Shown here one piece after another: positions 34,984-44,576 of a stretch of 64,000 nt of DNA (positions are counted from its first letter, which is position 1; each line of letters begins with the position of its first letter). The stretch spans positions 1 through 64,000 of the forward strand of contig PNOC01000002.1 in assembly GCA_013824615.1 (NCBI GenBank), written 5' to 3'. The position numbers and the translations under genes are program-made. The DNA is from Thermodesulfovibrio sp. (GTDB lineage Bacteria > Nitrospirota > Thermodesulfovibrionia > Thermodesulfovibrionales > UBA6898). Below the pieces are notes generated by a model. It saw nothing but the letters and a program-made list of their open reading frames with translations, did no database searches and had not been told where the DNA came from.

Positions 34984-35076
34984 TTATTTTTTCTTCTTCG
35001 GTGCTGCCTTCTTGGCCGGTGCTGCTTTCTTAGCCGGTGCTGCCTTCTTAGCCGGAGCTGCTTTCTTGACTGCCAT
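34984..35076 (-). CDS. 30-residue Lys/Ala/Pro-rich histone H1-like peptide
   Basis: The ATG at 35076 is preceded by AAGGTGGTGAATAAC. The frame encodes MAVKKAAPAKKAAPAKKAAP, then AKKAAPKKKK and TAA. It consists of four near-perfect KKAAPA repeats resembling the C-terminal tails of bacterial histone H1-like proteins and HU extensions. It has its own ribosome site and a strong terminator, so it is likely a genuine monocistronic gene. A nucleic-acid or polyanion-binding role is inferred from the charge of about +14. Confidence 0.75.
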   Translation of the reverse strand: MAVKKAAPAKKAAPAKKAAPAKKAAPKKKK

Positions 35077-35121
35077 GTTATTCACCACCTTTCTTTCCCC
35101 GCTATTGCGGGGGAACTGAGA

Positions 35122-35688
35122 TTAAAGCTTCCCCATCAGTAATATTTTATTTCCTGACAGGAGCTTTTCGAGGTCGGCGTCGCCGCTTTCCCTCTTTTGC
35201 CTGAATTCCTGTTCATCAATGAGCATAACCTGGATCTTTTTACCGAATTTCTCCTCAATATCCCGATACCCTTCGGTGGAGACCGATGCCGGTCCGACGA
35301 TCAGAAGGTCGACTGTCCCGGCCTCCTCGCTCTCGGCATATGGCCCATGGATAAAGGCTATTTTTGCACCTGATGTCTTCAGCGAGGCCTTAAGGGCTCC
35401 GTGCACGCCGAGTGATTTTGCGATCAGGCTTTTCAATTCCGAGAAGAGGGGTGAGCTTTTTTCTGCCTGGAAATACTTGAGGTTTGCTACTTTTTTGCTT
35501 ATGAGAATACCCATCTTTTCGAGGTTATCAAGCTCTCTTTTCACGCCTGATGGGTTTTTTCTTAATAAAGTGGCTATTTCTCTTACATAGAATCTTTCAT
35601 CAGAATTATTAAGCAGCAGCGCAAGAAGATCAGCCCTGATTGCTGAGGAGAAAAGACTTTTTAGTGTATCCCGTGCTTGTTTTGACAT
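35122..35688 (-). CDS. Winged-helix regulator with degenerate nucleotidyltransferase-like domain
   Basis: Starting at MSKQARDTLKSLF (35688) gives 188 residues. Residues 1-80 form an ArsR/MarR-like winged helix (RFYVREIATLLRKNPSGVKR, then LDNLEKMGIL). Residues about 100-185 resemble a minimal nucleotidyltransferase core, IAFIHGPYAESEEAGTVDLL, where G-S-x2-x-G-x3-SDIDL would be expected. The second acidic residue pair is largely absent, so catalysis is doubtful. Similar HTH-NTase proteins occur as stand-alone regulators near toxin-antitoxin or surface genes. Three TACAAC-containing sites upstream could be its own operators. Confidence 0.65.
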   Translation of the reverse strand: MSKQARDTLKSLFSSAIRADLLALLLNNSDERFYVREIATLLRKNPSGVKRELDNLEKMGILISKKVANLKYFQAEKSSPLFSELKSLIAKSLGVHGALKASLKTSGAKIAFIHGPYAESEEAGTVDLLIVGPASVSTEGYRDIEEKFGKKIQVMLIDEQEFRQKRESGDADLEKLLSGNKILLMGKL

Positions 35689-36010
35689 GATCTGTATCAA
35701 ACTATACAACAGAATAATTATGTTTGTCAACAATAAAATTCATTTTTATAACAGATCGAACAAATAATCATACAATCGTTGCTTACACATGGGACAATAA
35801 TAACGTTCAATGATACAACCCGTCATCATATCTATACAGAGAGTCACAATAGTGTATCTGTTGAAGCTGAATAGGATACAACTGTTTCAGGGATTAAACG
35901 ATCATAGACAAAAATGGAAGTATAAACGACAGGGATACAACGAACGTTCAGCAAAAACTAGATATAGTGGGTTAAGAAGGGAAAAACACTAGATGGCTTA
36001 CATTGGTGTT
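35689..36010. other. Gap with repeated GATACAAC motifs
   Basis: This A/T-rich region has no convincing gene. TGATACAACC (about 35811), GGATACAACT (about 35873) and GGATACAACG (about 35933) recur at roughly 60-bp intervals. ATACAAT occurs near 35771. They may be binding sites for the adjacent winged-helix protein. A 60-codon + frame at 35810 through this DNA has no features. Confidence 0.3.
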
Positions 36011-36892
36011 CTAAGGGAGGGTGCTGAACAATTCTTTCACCCGGGCAAGATTCTTCCGGTCGTCATCCTCCGTCTTTTTAGGGGTTTCGAGAATCAGAGG
36101 GACATCAGCAAAAAAAGGATGGTTCACAATGTACCGGATAGCTTCAAGGCCCAGCTTTCCGTCGCCAATATGCTCATGCCGGTCGAGATGGGACCCGACC
36201 TCACCCTTCGTATCATTGAGGTGAACCAGCCGGAGGCTTTTCCTTCCGACGTAGCGGTCTATTTCAGCGGCAAGGCTGTCAATGCCGGACAGGGTTCTGA
36301 GTTCATAGCCGGCGGCAAAGGCATGGCAGGTATCAATGCAGACACCCGCTATGAGCCCGCGCGGCACTGCATCAATTATTTCTGCAATTTCAGCAAGCCG
36401 TGAGGTCGTGTCCCCACGCTCCCCGGCGGTATTTTCGAGAAGCAGTCCCGCCTTCCACCTCCCTGCCCCGGCGACCTCGGTCAGGGCTTCAATCGCCCTT
36501 TTCCTGGCCTGCTCCGGGATATCAGCCGAGGCGCTGCCGGTATGCAAAACCACATACTCGACCCCCAGCGCATCAGCGATATGCAGCTCTTCGACCACCA
36601 TGGCAACTGATTTTTTCAGGAGCCCCCGGTCAACTGCAGCGAGGTTGATGAGATACGAGGTGTGTATGAACGCAGGAACAATATCGAGGTCTTTCCTCAG
36701 CCTCCGGAATTCAGCACACTCCGCGCTGTCCCGGTCTTTAATCGCCCAGCCCCGGGGGTTATGAGAAAAAAACTGAAGCGTATTGCACCCGAGCGCCGCT
36801 GCCCGCTCAAGGCCCTTGTCAATTCCCCCTGCAATGGAGGCATGAACGCCGAGACGCCGTGCCGATGCCGGCGAAGACGGGGACAGGGTCAA
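36011..36892 (-). CDS. nfo: Endonuclease IV (AP endonuclease)
   Basis: A TTG start at 36892 is chosen. It overlaps the TGA of the upstream small gene (ATTGA), is preceded by GGCGGGAG and gives 293 residues, close to the usual 285. An ATG much further upstream would overlap that gene almost fully. Motifs include RRLGVHASIAGGIDKGLERA, LLLENTAGE, CIDTCHAFAAGY and HLNDTKGEVGSHLDRHEHIG with the three-zinc ligands, and ILETPK. It cleaves DNA 5' to abasic sites in base excision repair. Confidence 0.93.
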   Translation of the reverse strand: MTLSPSSPASARRLGVHASIAGGIDKGLERAAALGCNTLQFFSHNPRGWAIKDRDSAECAEFRRLRKDLDIVPAFIHTSYLINLAAVDRGLLKKSVAMVVEELHIADALGVEYVVLHTGSASADIPEQARKRAIEALTEVAGAGRWKAGLLLENTAGERGDTTSRLAEIAEIIDAVPRGLIAGVCIDTCHAFAAGYELRTLSGIDSLAAEIDRYVGRKSLRLVHLNDTKGEVGSHLDRHEHIGDGKLGLEAIRYIVNHPFFADVPLILETPKKTEDDDRKNLARVKELFSTLP

Positions 36893-37044
36893 TGGCTCCC
36901 GCCGTGTATAAGCACCGGCAGACACCGCACGCATACATACTTCTCTTCGCCATCCTTGACGCACTTGAGATAAACCTGCTCTTTATTACTGGCGCCGCAT
37001 ATGCAGCAGGTCACAGCGCCGGGATCAGTCATGTCAGACATCAT
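36889..37044 (-). CDS. 51-residue zinc-ribbon-like peptide
   Basis: A short gene sits between the DUF1858 and nfo genes and is coupled to both by stop/start overlaps (TAATG upstream, TTGA downstream). The product is MMSDMTDPGAVTCCICGASN, then KEQVYLKCVKDGEEKYVCVR and CLPVLIHGGSH. The pairs C13/C14-C16 and C38-C41 form a C-x2-C-type zinc knuckle. The ending CVRCLPxLIHG is a pattern recalled from small conserved proteins in anaerobes. A metal- or nucleic-acid-binding partner role is inferred. Confidence 0.75.
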   Translation of the reverse strand: MMSDMTDPGAVTCCICGASNKEQVYLKCVKDGEEKYVCVRCLPVLIHGGSH

Positions 37045-37253
37045 TAAGCCTCCTCGTTCAGTTCTTTTATTATCTGCTCAGGATCAATATTATGCATCAT
37101 GGCGCCGAAGGATATCGACTCCACATTGATTCCCGGGCAGGTGAAACAACCGCCGCCAAAATATTTCTGGATCACCTCTTTGCCTCTGGGGTGTTCTTTC
37201 AGTATCGTACCTATTATTGAGTCTTTTGTCACCAGGTCCTTTGTTGTTGTCAT
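37044..37253 (-). CDS. DUF1858 domain protein
   Basis: The start at MTTTKDLVTKD (37253) follows GAGGAGGCTGACC, giving 69 residues. The core is KDSIIGTILKEHPRGKEVIQ, then KYFGGGCFTCPGINVESI with a C-x-x-C-P-G pair, typical of the DUF1858 or hybrid-cluster-associated small domain. These domains are often linked to Fe-S or persulfide chemistry. The gene is the first of the three coupled genes ending in nfo. Confidence 0.88.
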   Translation of the reverse strand: MTTTKDLVTKDSIIGTILKEHPRGKEVIQKYFGGGCFTCPGINVESISFGAMMHNIDPEQIIKELNEEA

Positions 37254-37387
37254 GGTCAGCCTCCTCATATGTATTTGCTTATGATAAAAGTATAAACCTG
37301 CCGTGCGGAGATGTATATGACCATAATCATAGCGCCGCGGCTATATTCGCGATATACTCCAATCAACGACTATCTTGAGGAGGAAGT

Positions 37388-37795
37388 ATGGACAGATTTG
37401 TGAAAAACTTTATTATCGTCAGCATCGTGTACCTGGGAATATCTTCGCTGCTCGGGGTCTTCATGCTCTGGAACCAGTCCCTCATGTCACTGAAGTTTGT
37501 GCATTCGCACCTAAATATGCTGGGGTGGGTCTCGATGATGATCTATGGTGTCGGCTATCATATCCTGCCGAGATTCGCGGGCCGCGCACTGAAGTATCCG
37601 AAAATGGGCGAGGTCCAGTTCTGGACAGCCAATATCGGGCTTGTCGGTATGCTCACGTTCTATACACTCGATGCCGTAAGTCATGGACAGTCTTTCACTG
37701 TCATGACCGTCATATTCGGAGCTGTTGAGGTCCTGTCTATAAGTCTTTTCTTCTACAATATGCTGGCAACACTCCTGCCGAAGCCGGCAAACTGA
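37388..37795 (+). CDS. Mini COX1-like four-helix membrane protein
   Basis: The 135-residue protein has four transmembrane helices. The haem-copper-oxidase-type motifs HSHLNMLGWVSMMIYGVGYH (H39, H41, H58) and ILPRFAGR resemble the central helices of cbb3/NO reductase subunit I. It is far too short to be a full oxidase subunit (normally about 450 residues). Small proteins of this kind are annotated as cbb3-type subunit I-like. Haem binding or NO/O2 sensing is inferred. GAGGAGGAAGT precedes the ATG. Confidence 0.8.
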   Translation: MDRFVKNFIIVSIVYLGISSLLGVFMLWNQSLMSLKFVHSHLNMLGWVSMMIYGVGYHILPRFAGRALKYPKMGEVQFWTANIGLVGMLTFYTLDAVSHGQSFTVMTVIFGAVEVLSISLFFYNMLATLLPKPAN

Positions 37796-37831
37796 AGCAA
37801 GATTAAGAGGGGGGCAGGAAGATTGCCTCCC

Positions 37832-38077
37832 TTATGCAGGAGGCAGCTTTTTCAGCATTTTCCTTCTCAGGTGCAGATACATTCTTTCAACTTTTTTTCT
37901 CGCCCAGGGGGTTTTTCTCAGAAACTGCAGGCTGGACTTGATGCTCGGATCATTATTAAAACATCGGATGCGAATCGCCCTGCCCATTTCCTCCCAGCCA
38001 TACGCTGCAACAAGTTCAGTAAGGATCGTTTCGAGTGTTATACCGTGCAGAGGATCGGGGGATCGCTGCTCAATCAT
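37832..38077 (-). CDS. VF530 (DUF2132) family DNA-binding protein
   Basis: The 81-residue protein has the full VF530 pattern: DPLHGITLETILTELVAAYG, WEEMGRAIRIRCFNNDPSIK and SLQFLRKTPWARKKVERMYL. Members are small basic DNA-binding proteins of unknown role. It is convergent with the COX1-like gene. Confidence 0.92.
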   Translation of the reverse strand: MIEQRSPDPLHGITLETILTELVAAYGWEEMGRAIRIRCFNNDPSIKSSLQFLRKTPWARKKVERMYLHLRRKMLKKLPPA

Positions 38078-38088
38078 AAAGAATGGAT

Positions 38089-38112
38089 TCCCCGGTCAAG
38101 TCGGGGAATGAG
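38089..38112. repeat. Short inverted repeat, dispersed-type
   Basis: ATTCCCCG-gtcaagt-CGGGGAAT is a perfect 8-bp stem just upstream of the VF530 gene. Its text matches the repeat family seen at 10362-10480 (CCCCGGGTCAAG...CGAGGATGAC). Confidence 0.55.
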
Positions 38113-38293
38113 AGAATGTAAAATTATCACAGTATACACTGACACTATTTAATATGAATTACGCTGTTTTTGCAATACAAGGCGGTTTTTTCTTTATTCC
38201 TTTATAATGGATCTATAGCAACTGGAGTGAAGAGCCCATGCAGGCGACTACGGCAGGCTGCAGCCGATTTTAAAACTCAAAGGAATAGGAACG

Positions 38294-39646
38294 ATGCGCG
38301 GCAGGTTGAATATTTTTCAGCGGACGATGCTGCAATGGGATTCTTTTCATCCCTACAACGTCGTATTTCTCATGAAAATTCCCGGCAGACTGGACCAGGA
38401 AAAACTGCGGTCATCGCTGGATTCAGTCATTGAAAGGTTCAGGATAGGAGAGTTTTCATTCGACAGAACCCTCGGGACATATGAATACGCGGGCGAATAT
38501 GCGGGCGAATACGCGGACAGACAACCGAAGGCCGAACTGCGGATCATCCCGGAGGGCGAAGATTGCCTGCAGGCGGTCCGCAATGAAGTCGGACTGCAGA
38601 TGAACAGGCGGTTTGAAGATAAGCAGGGAAAGGTCTCTCCGGTCAGGTTCTTTGCAGTCGAAGGGGAAGGTTTCTTTTACCTTGGACTTGTCTGTTTTCA
38701 CGTCATTGCCGACGGCTATTCAATCTTCAGGATCATCCGGAATATTATCGGCAGCTACTCTGGCGGGCCTCTTCCAAAGGAAGCACCGGAAATCTATCCG
38801 GAAACCTATGGCAGCCTGTTCAGACAGCGGCCCCTTTTATTTTTTCTGAAGAGCCTGACCCTGCCTGCCTTTGTTTCAGGGTTAAGGCGGTCCTGCAAAC
38901 CCTTTGCAATGTACCACACCCACGACCAGAGCGTGGCTTACCACAGCGTGGCCTGCAGCCACCAGTTTGCAGCAGCCCTGACTGAGGCAACCGGGAAATG
39001 GGGAGTCACCCGGCACGATATATTCCTGGCTATTATATTCAAGGTGATTGCTCCGTTCGTCCTGACAAAAAAGGTCACGGACAGAAAAAAGAAGGTGGCC
39101 CTTGGATCGGTGATCAACATAAGCCGGGACCTCGGCATTGACCACAACCGCAGTATCGGCGTCTTCCTGAGTTCATTCACGGTCTCTCACGCCGGGCCTG
39201 CCGGCAGATCACTTGAAGCGCTGGCGCAGGATATCCGCAGAACCACTGCCGTTATAAAGAAGAGACGGCTGTATCTGGTGACCTTGCTTGAGCAGTGGCT
39301 GGGATTGAAATGGATGCCCTTTCTGCCACGTGAGCAGCAGATGAAATTTTACCCCAAGAACTATCCCCTGTGGGCCGGGGTATCAAATATGAACTATACC
39401 GGCCTGCTGGACGAGCTGCCTGGCGGGGGTGAGATTCCTATCTCTTTTGCCGCGCCGACTGGTCCGAACTGCCCAATTGTCTTTGCTATAACCAGGGGCA
39501 AAAAGACTATAGACATCGGCCTGAGCTACCGTGTTGAGGTATTTTCCCGGGATGAGATCGAAACCATAGGAAATGACTTCCTGAGGTATGCAAAAGAGTT
39601 GACCATGACCATGACCATGACCATGAACAAGGAGGAAGGGATATGA
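38294..39646 (+). CDS. Condensation-domain (HxxxD) acyltransferase-like enzyme
   Basis: The 450-residue stand-alone condensation-fold protein starts MRGRLNIFQRTMLQWDSFHP after AAAGGAATAGGAACG. The catalytic motif is HVIADGYS near residue 137. A second-lobe segment NMNYTGLLDELPGG precedes a DFGWG-like latch region. Relatives include NRPS condensation, wax-ester synthase and alcohol or peptide acyltransferases; the acyl donor is unknown. The C-terminus ends with four TM repeats from a hexanucleotide repeat. The stop overlaps the start of the cytochrome gene (ATGA), so translation is coupled. Confidence 0.75.
   Translation: MRGRLNIFQRTMLQWDSFHPYNVVFLMKIPGRLDQEKLRSSLDSVIERFRIGEFSFDRTLGTYEYAGEYAGEYADRQPKAELRIIPEGEDCLQAVRNEVGLQMNRRFEDKQGKVSPVRFFAVEGEGFFYLGLVCFHVIADGYSIFRIIRNIIGSYSGGPLPKEAPEIYPETYGSLFRQRPLLFFLKSLTLPAFVSGLRRSCKPFAMYHTHDQSVAYHSVACSHQFAAALTEATGKWGVTRHDIFLAIIFKVIAPFVLTKKVTDRKKKVALGSVINISRDLGIDHNRSIGVFLSSFTVSHAGPAGRSLEALAQDIRRTTAVIKKRRLYLVTLLEQWLGLKWMPFLPREQQMKFYPKNYPLWAGVSNMNYTGLLDELPGGGEIPISFAAPTGPNCPIVFAITRGKKTIDIGLSYRVEVFSRDEIETIGNDFLRYAKELTMTMTMTMNKEEGI
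39601..39624 (+). repeat. Four tandem GACCAT hexamers at the end of the condensation gene
   Basis: GACCAT is repeated four times perfectly, encoding Thr-Met pairs just before the last seven codons and the ribosome site of the next gene. Copy changes keep the frame (6 bp). They would alter only the protein tail and the spacing to the downstream start. Confidence 0.9.
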
Positions 39647-39975
39647 CAAACAAGAGCAGTCTGCTGCTTGTCGCAGCCGGAGCACTGGTCAGTCTGTTTC
39701 TGATAATCATGTTTGCAGACATGCCTGACGGCGCAGAAATCTTTAAACGTGAGGGATGCAGCAGCTGCCACAGCTTCAGAGGCTCCGGGGGGTCGGCCGG
39801 TCCGGAATTGACCGCAGTGTCGAAACGCAGAGATGACACATGGATACGCAGGCAGATCAGGGACCCGAAGAGCCATAACCCCGGCACAACCATGCCGTCG
39901 TTCAGCCATCTGTCGCGCAAGGAGACCTCGGCCCTGATCAATTACCTCAAGCAGGACAGCGGAAAAACCCCTTGA
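39643..39975 (+). CDS. Membrane-anchored monohaem c-type cytochrome
   Basis: The 110-residue protein has an N-terminal anchor helix (about 6-25) and haem motif CSSCH (C39, C42, H43). A likely axial Met lies in GTTMPSFSHLS. The layout resembles cytochrome c of the COX2/short-chain type. AAGGAGGAAGGGAT precedes the ATG, which overlaps the condensation gene stop. Its own stop overlaps the NRAMP TTG start. It is a periplasmic electron carrier, but the partner is unknown. Confidence 0.9.
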   Translation: MTNKSSLLLVAAGALVSLFLIIMFADMPDGAEIFKREGCSSCHSFRGSGGSAGPELTAVSKRRDDTWIRRQIRDPKSHNPGTTMPSFSHLSRKETSALINYLKQDSGKTP

Positions 39976-41228
39976 GTCTGCGCACACTATTCGGCAAACA
40001 CAGCCCCAGACTCGGGGCCTTCGAGATACTTAAATATATCGGCCCGGGCTTCCTGGTCACGGTCGGCTTCATCGACCCGGGCAACTGGGCCGCGAATATG
40101 GCAGCCGGCTCCCAATACGGGTACACCCTCCTCTGGATGGTAACGCTGGCGACCCTGATGCTTATCCTCCTGCAGCATAACGCGGCACATCTCGGCATCG
40201 TGACCGGCCTCTGTCTTTCCGAGGCCTCCACGAAATTCATGCAGAAAAAAATCAGCAGGCTTCTGCTTGCAACTGCAGTAGTTGCCTCGGTTTCAACCGC
40301 GCTGGCAGAGATCCTGGGGGCTGCCATAGGGCTTCAGATGCTGACCGGCCTTCCGCTTATCCCGGGGGCAATCCTGACGGTGGTCTTCGTACTCTTCATG
40401 CTTTTTTCGAACAGTTATAAAAAGCTTGAGCGCTGGATCATCGGGTTCGTCTCCCTTATCGGACTTGCCTTTCTCTTTGAGCTGACCCTGGTGCGCCTGA
40501 ACTGGCCACAGGCTGCGGCAGGCTGGATCATGCCTTCTTTTCCCACGGGTTCGATTCCGGTCATTATGAGTGTGCTGGGTGCCGTGGTGATGCCGCATAA
40601 CATCTTCCTCCATTCAGAGATAATCCAAAGCCGTCAGTGGAACCTCGAAGGAGAGGACACCATAAAGCGGCAGATGAAGTATGAGTTTGCCGACACGCTC
40701 TTTGCGATGGCGGCAGGCTGGGCGATCAACAGCGCCATGATTCTCGTTGCTGCCGCAGTCTTCTTTTCAAAGGGGATAGTGGTAACCGATCTTGTGCAGG
40801 CGCAGGAGACGCTCAGACCGCTGCTCGGCAGCAGTGCTGCAACCGTCTTTGCCCTCGCGCTGCTTTTTGCCGGGATCTCTTCGTCGGTGACAGCGGCGAT
40901 GGCCGGCGGGAGTATCTTTGCAGGCATCTTCAGAGAACCCTTTGACCTTCAGGACAGCCATTCACGGGCAGGCATCCTGATAACGCTCCTCGGCGGGCTG
41001 GGGGTGATTTTTCTGCTGGGTGATCCCTTCACCGGGCTTATCTGGAGCCAGATTTTTCTGAGTGTCCAGCTTCCTCTGACCATCTTTGGTCTGCTCTTCC
41101 TGACCTCTTCAACCAGGGTCATGGGGAAATATGCAAACAGCCGAAACGAAAATATTTCGTTATGGACTGTTGCCGCAGTCGTCTCTGCCCTGAACCTGCT
41201 CCTGCTGTTTCAGATGCTGAGGGCCTAG
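39972..41228 (+). CDS. NRAMP-family divalent metal transporter
   Basis: The 418-residue protein has about 11 helices. The metal-site motif of helix 1 is DPGN (D35-N38) and that of helix 6 is MPHNIFLHSE. It is a proton-coupled Mn/Fe-type importer, though some members with altered motifs move Mg or Al. Translation begins at TTG overlapping the TGA of the cytochrome gene (TTGA), so all three genes from 38294 are coupled. Iron or manganese supply for haem or redox proteins is an inferred link. Confidence 0.93.
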   Translation: MSLRTLFGKHSPRLGAFEILKYIGPGFLVTVGFIDPGNWAANMAAGSQYGYTLLWMVTLATLMLILLQHNAAHLGIVTGLCLSEASTKFMQKKISRLLLATAVVASVSTALAEILGAAIGLQMLTGLPLIPGAILTVVFVLFMLFSNSYKKLERWIIGFVSLIGLAFLFELTLVRLNWPQAAAGWIMPSFPTGSIPVIMSVLGAVVMPHNIFLHSEIIQSRQWNLEGEDTIKRQMKYEFADTLFAMAAGWAINSAMILVAAAVFFSKGIVVTDLVQAQETLRPLLGSSAATVFALALLFAGISSSVTAAMAGGSIFAGIFREPFDLQDSHSRAGILITLLGGLGVIFLLGDPFTGLIWSQIFLSVQLPLTIFGLLFLTSSTRVMGKYANSRNENISLWTVAAVVSALNLLLLFQMLRA

Positions 41229-41234
41229 AAGGGC

Positions 41235-42875
41235 TTAAGCCGGGCACGGGGCGGCAAGCGCCTCCCGTGTCATCCGCTCTGCGGTTTCGAAGACCGCCTT
41301 TTTGCCTTCCTCTGTTCTGGCCTCGATATAAAACCTGACCTTTGGCTCTGTTCCTGAGGGCCGTATCATAAGCCAGGAGCCGTCATCGAAGACAAGCTTT
41401 GTCCCGTCCACCGTAATCAGGTCCCTGACTGTCCTTACACAGCTGTTGATAACGACTTCTGTACCAATTTTATACTGCTCCCTCAGCACAGAGAGTTTTC
41501 TGAGCAAAGGTTCCCCGACCAGGGCTTTATCGACCGAGATGCCGGAGCGGTCAGGGTAATAGTACCCGAACTCTTCCATGAGGTCAGTCAGGTAGTCCCC
41601 AAGTTTTTTCCCGGTGACCGCCATCATCTCCAGTGCAAGCAGCAGTCCGAACAGCGCATCTTTTTCGAGGGTGTGGTGATAGCCTGATATACCGTCAGAC
41701 TCCTCAAAGACAACGATGGCCCGTTCAGGGGCGTCAGCAACCATGTAAGGCCGGAAGTTCTTGAACCCGACTTTGGTCTCCCGCACAGCGATTCCCAGTT
41801 TTTTGGCAATAGCATTGACGAGGTTGCTGGTCCCGACCGACTTTGCCACCACACCGGAGAAGCCCTTGTGAACGTGCAGAAAATGCAGTGCCATAGCGCC
41901 AAAATAGTTCATCGGGATCTGGACGTTCCCGTCGCAGAAGCGAATACGGTCACCGTCAGGGTCCATGATCACTCCCAGTTTCAGTGCCGCGGTCATTGCC
42001 TGCAGCGTCTGTTCAGTTCCGGCCATATTCTTTTCAGAAGGCTCAGGGGCGATGCCGCCGAACAGCTGGTCGTCCGCTGTCCTGAGATACGTGATCTTCC
42101 GGCTTGCTCCGAGAATTCTCTCTATCCTGCCCCGTGTCGAGCCATGGACATTGTCGATGCATACGGCGCAGTCGCTGCTCTTGATGAACGCCAGTATCCT
42201 GCCGAGATCGAGGGTCTTTTTCTCCTGTATATACTGCAGGTATAAAGCCGGCAGGTCTATGGTCTCTGGGGCTGTTGGCCTGGCCCCGGAGAGTATGGCC
42301 TGCTCCCGCATCATCCTGTTTGAGATCTCCTCGATCTTTGTGGTAATTTCAGAGCCTGCAGGCCCGCCGTCAGCAGGGTTGAACTTGAACCCGGCATAGT
42401 TGGCAGGATTGTGCGAGGGCGTCAGGTTTATGGAGCAGGCTGCCTTGAGCATCTCGATGCCGGATGAAAATTCAGGGGTCGGCGCTTCTCCGGCGTACCA
42501 GGTTTTCATCCCGGCCTGCTGCAGCAGTCCCATAACCTCCCTGGCGAATTCCCGGCCGAGAAAGCGGTTGTCATGCCCGACAATGACCCCTCTTTTCTTT
42601 ATTTCTTCAAAGTCCGGTACGCCTATCGCCTTCACCACCTCAGGATCCCGGGACTGCAGCACCTCGATAATGGCCGTCGTGACAATGCGGACATTATTGA
42701 ACGTGTAGTCGGTCCCTATCTCTCCCCGCCACCCCGAGGTGCCGAATACGATCTCCGCCGGTGCGGTATTCTCCCGCGCAAAGCGTTCTATCTGGTCAAG
42801 CAGTCCCCTGTTTTTTACTACATCAGACAATATTGCCTGCCAGCAGGAGGCGGCATCAGTAAATTGCATGGTCAT
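41235..42875 (-). CDS. pgm: Phosphoglucomutase/phosphomannomutase (alpha-D-phosphohexomutase)
   Basis: The 546-residue protein carries the catalytic phosphoserine in LTPSHNPANYAGFK, the metal loop MDPDGDRIRF and the sugar loop VFEESDGISGYH. The phosphate-binding loop is RPSGTEPKVRFY. CGGAGGAACC precedes the first ATG. It interconverts glucose-1-P and glucose-6-P (or the mannose pair). With galT, glgA and galE in the window this supports hexose-1-phosphate and glycogen metabolism. The exact sugar is not fixed by sequence alone. Confidence 0.92.
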   Translation of the reverse strand: MTMQFTDAASCWQAILSDVVKNRGLLDQIERFARENTAPAEIVFGTSGWRGEIGTDYTFNNVRIVTTAIIEVLQSRDPEVVKAIGVPDFEEIKKRGVIVGHDNRFLGREFAREVMGLLQQAGMKTWYAGEAPTPEFSSGIEMLKAACSINLTPSHNPANYAGFKFNPADGGPAGSEITTKIEEISNRMMREQAILSGARPTAPETIDLPALYLQYIQEKKTLDLGRILAFIKSSDCAVCIDNVHGSTRGRIERILGASRKITYLRTADDQLFGGIAPEPSEKNMAGTEQTLQAMTAALKLGVIMDPDGDRIRFCDGNVQIPMNYFGAMALHFLHVHKGFSGVVAKSVGTSNLVNAIAKKLGIAVRETKVGFKNFRPYMVADAPERAIVVFEESDGISGYHHTLEKDALFGLLLALEMMAVTGKKLGDYLTDLMEEFGYYYPDRSGISVDKALVGEPLLRKLSVLREQYKIGTEVVINSCVRTVRDLITVDGTKLVFDDGSWLMIRPSGTEPKVRFYIEARTEEGKKAVFETAERMTREALAAPCPA

Positions 42876-43024
42876 GGTTCCTCCGGATTTTTCAGATATT
42901 GTATCATGGATTAAGGGATAGCAGTCCTCCCGCCTTTGTTCTGGAAAAGTTTTTTTATTTCATGGCCGGGCTTATAATAATTCAGGTTAGTTGACGTAAT
43001 AATAATTTCTGAAGAGGTAAACAT

Positions 43025-44449
<1,425 letters not shown>

Positions 44450-44576
44450 TCATGATAGTCATTATCTGCAGCAATTATAGCATGATCGGCAGACAGCATG
44501 AGAGCATTGAATTTCAACCATAGGCTAACCCTGGTCACAGAGCCGAGGCTATCACTCAGTTGGCGGAAAATTATTG

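Noticed and set aside
38170-38433. 87-codon frame overlapping the start of the condensation gene
   Set aside because: It is out of frame with the conserved condensation-domain start, which has its own ribosome site.
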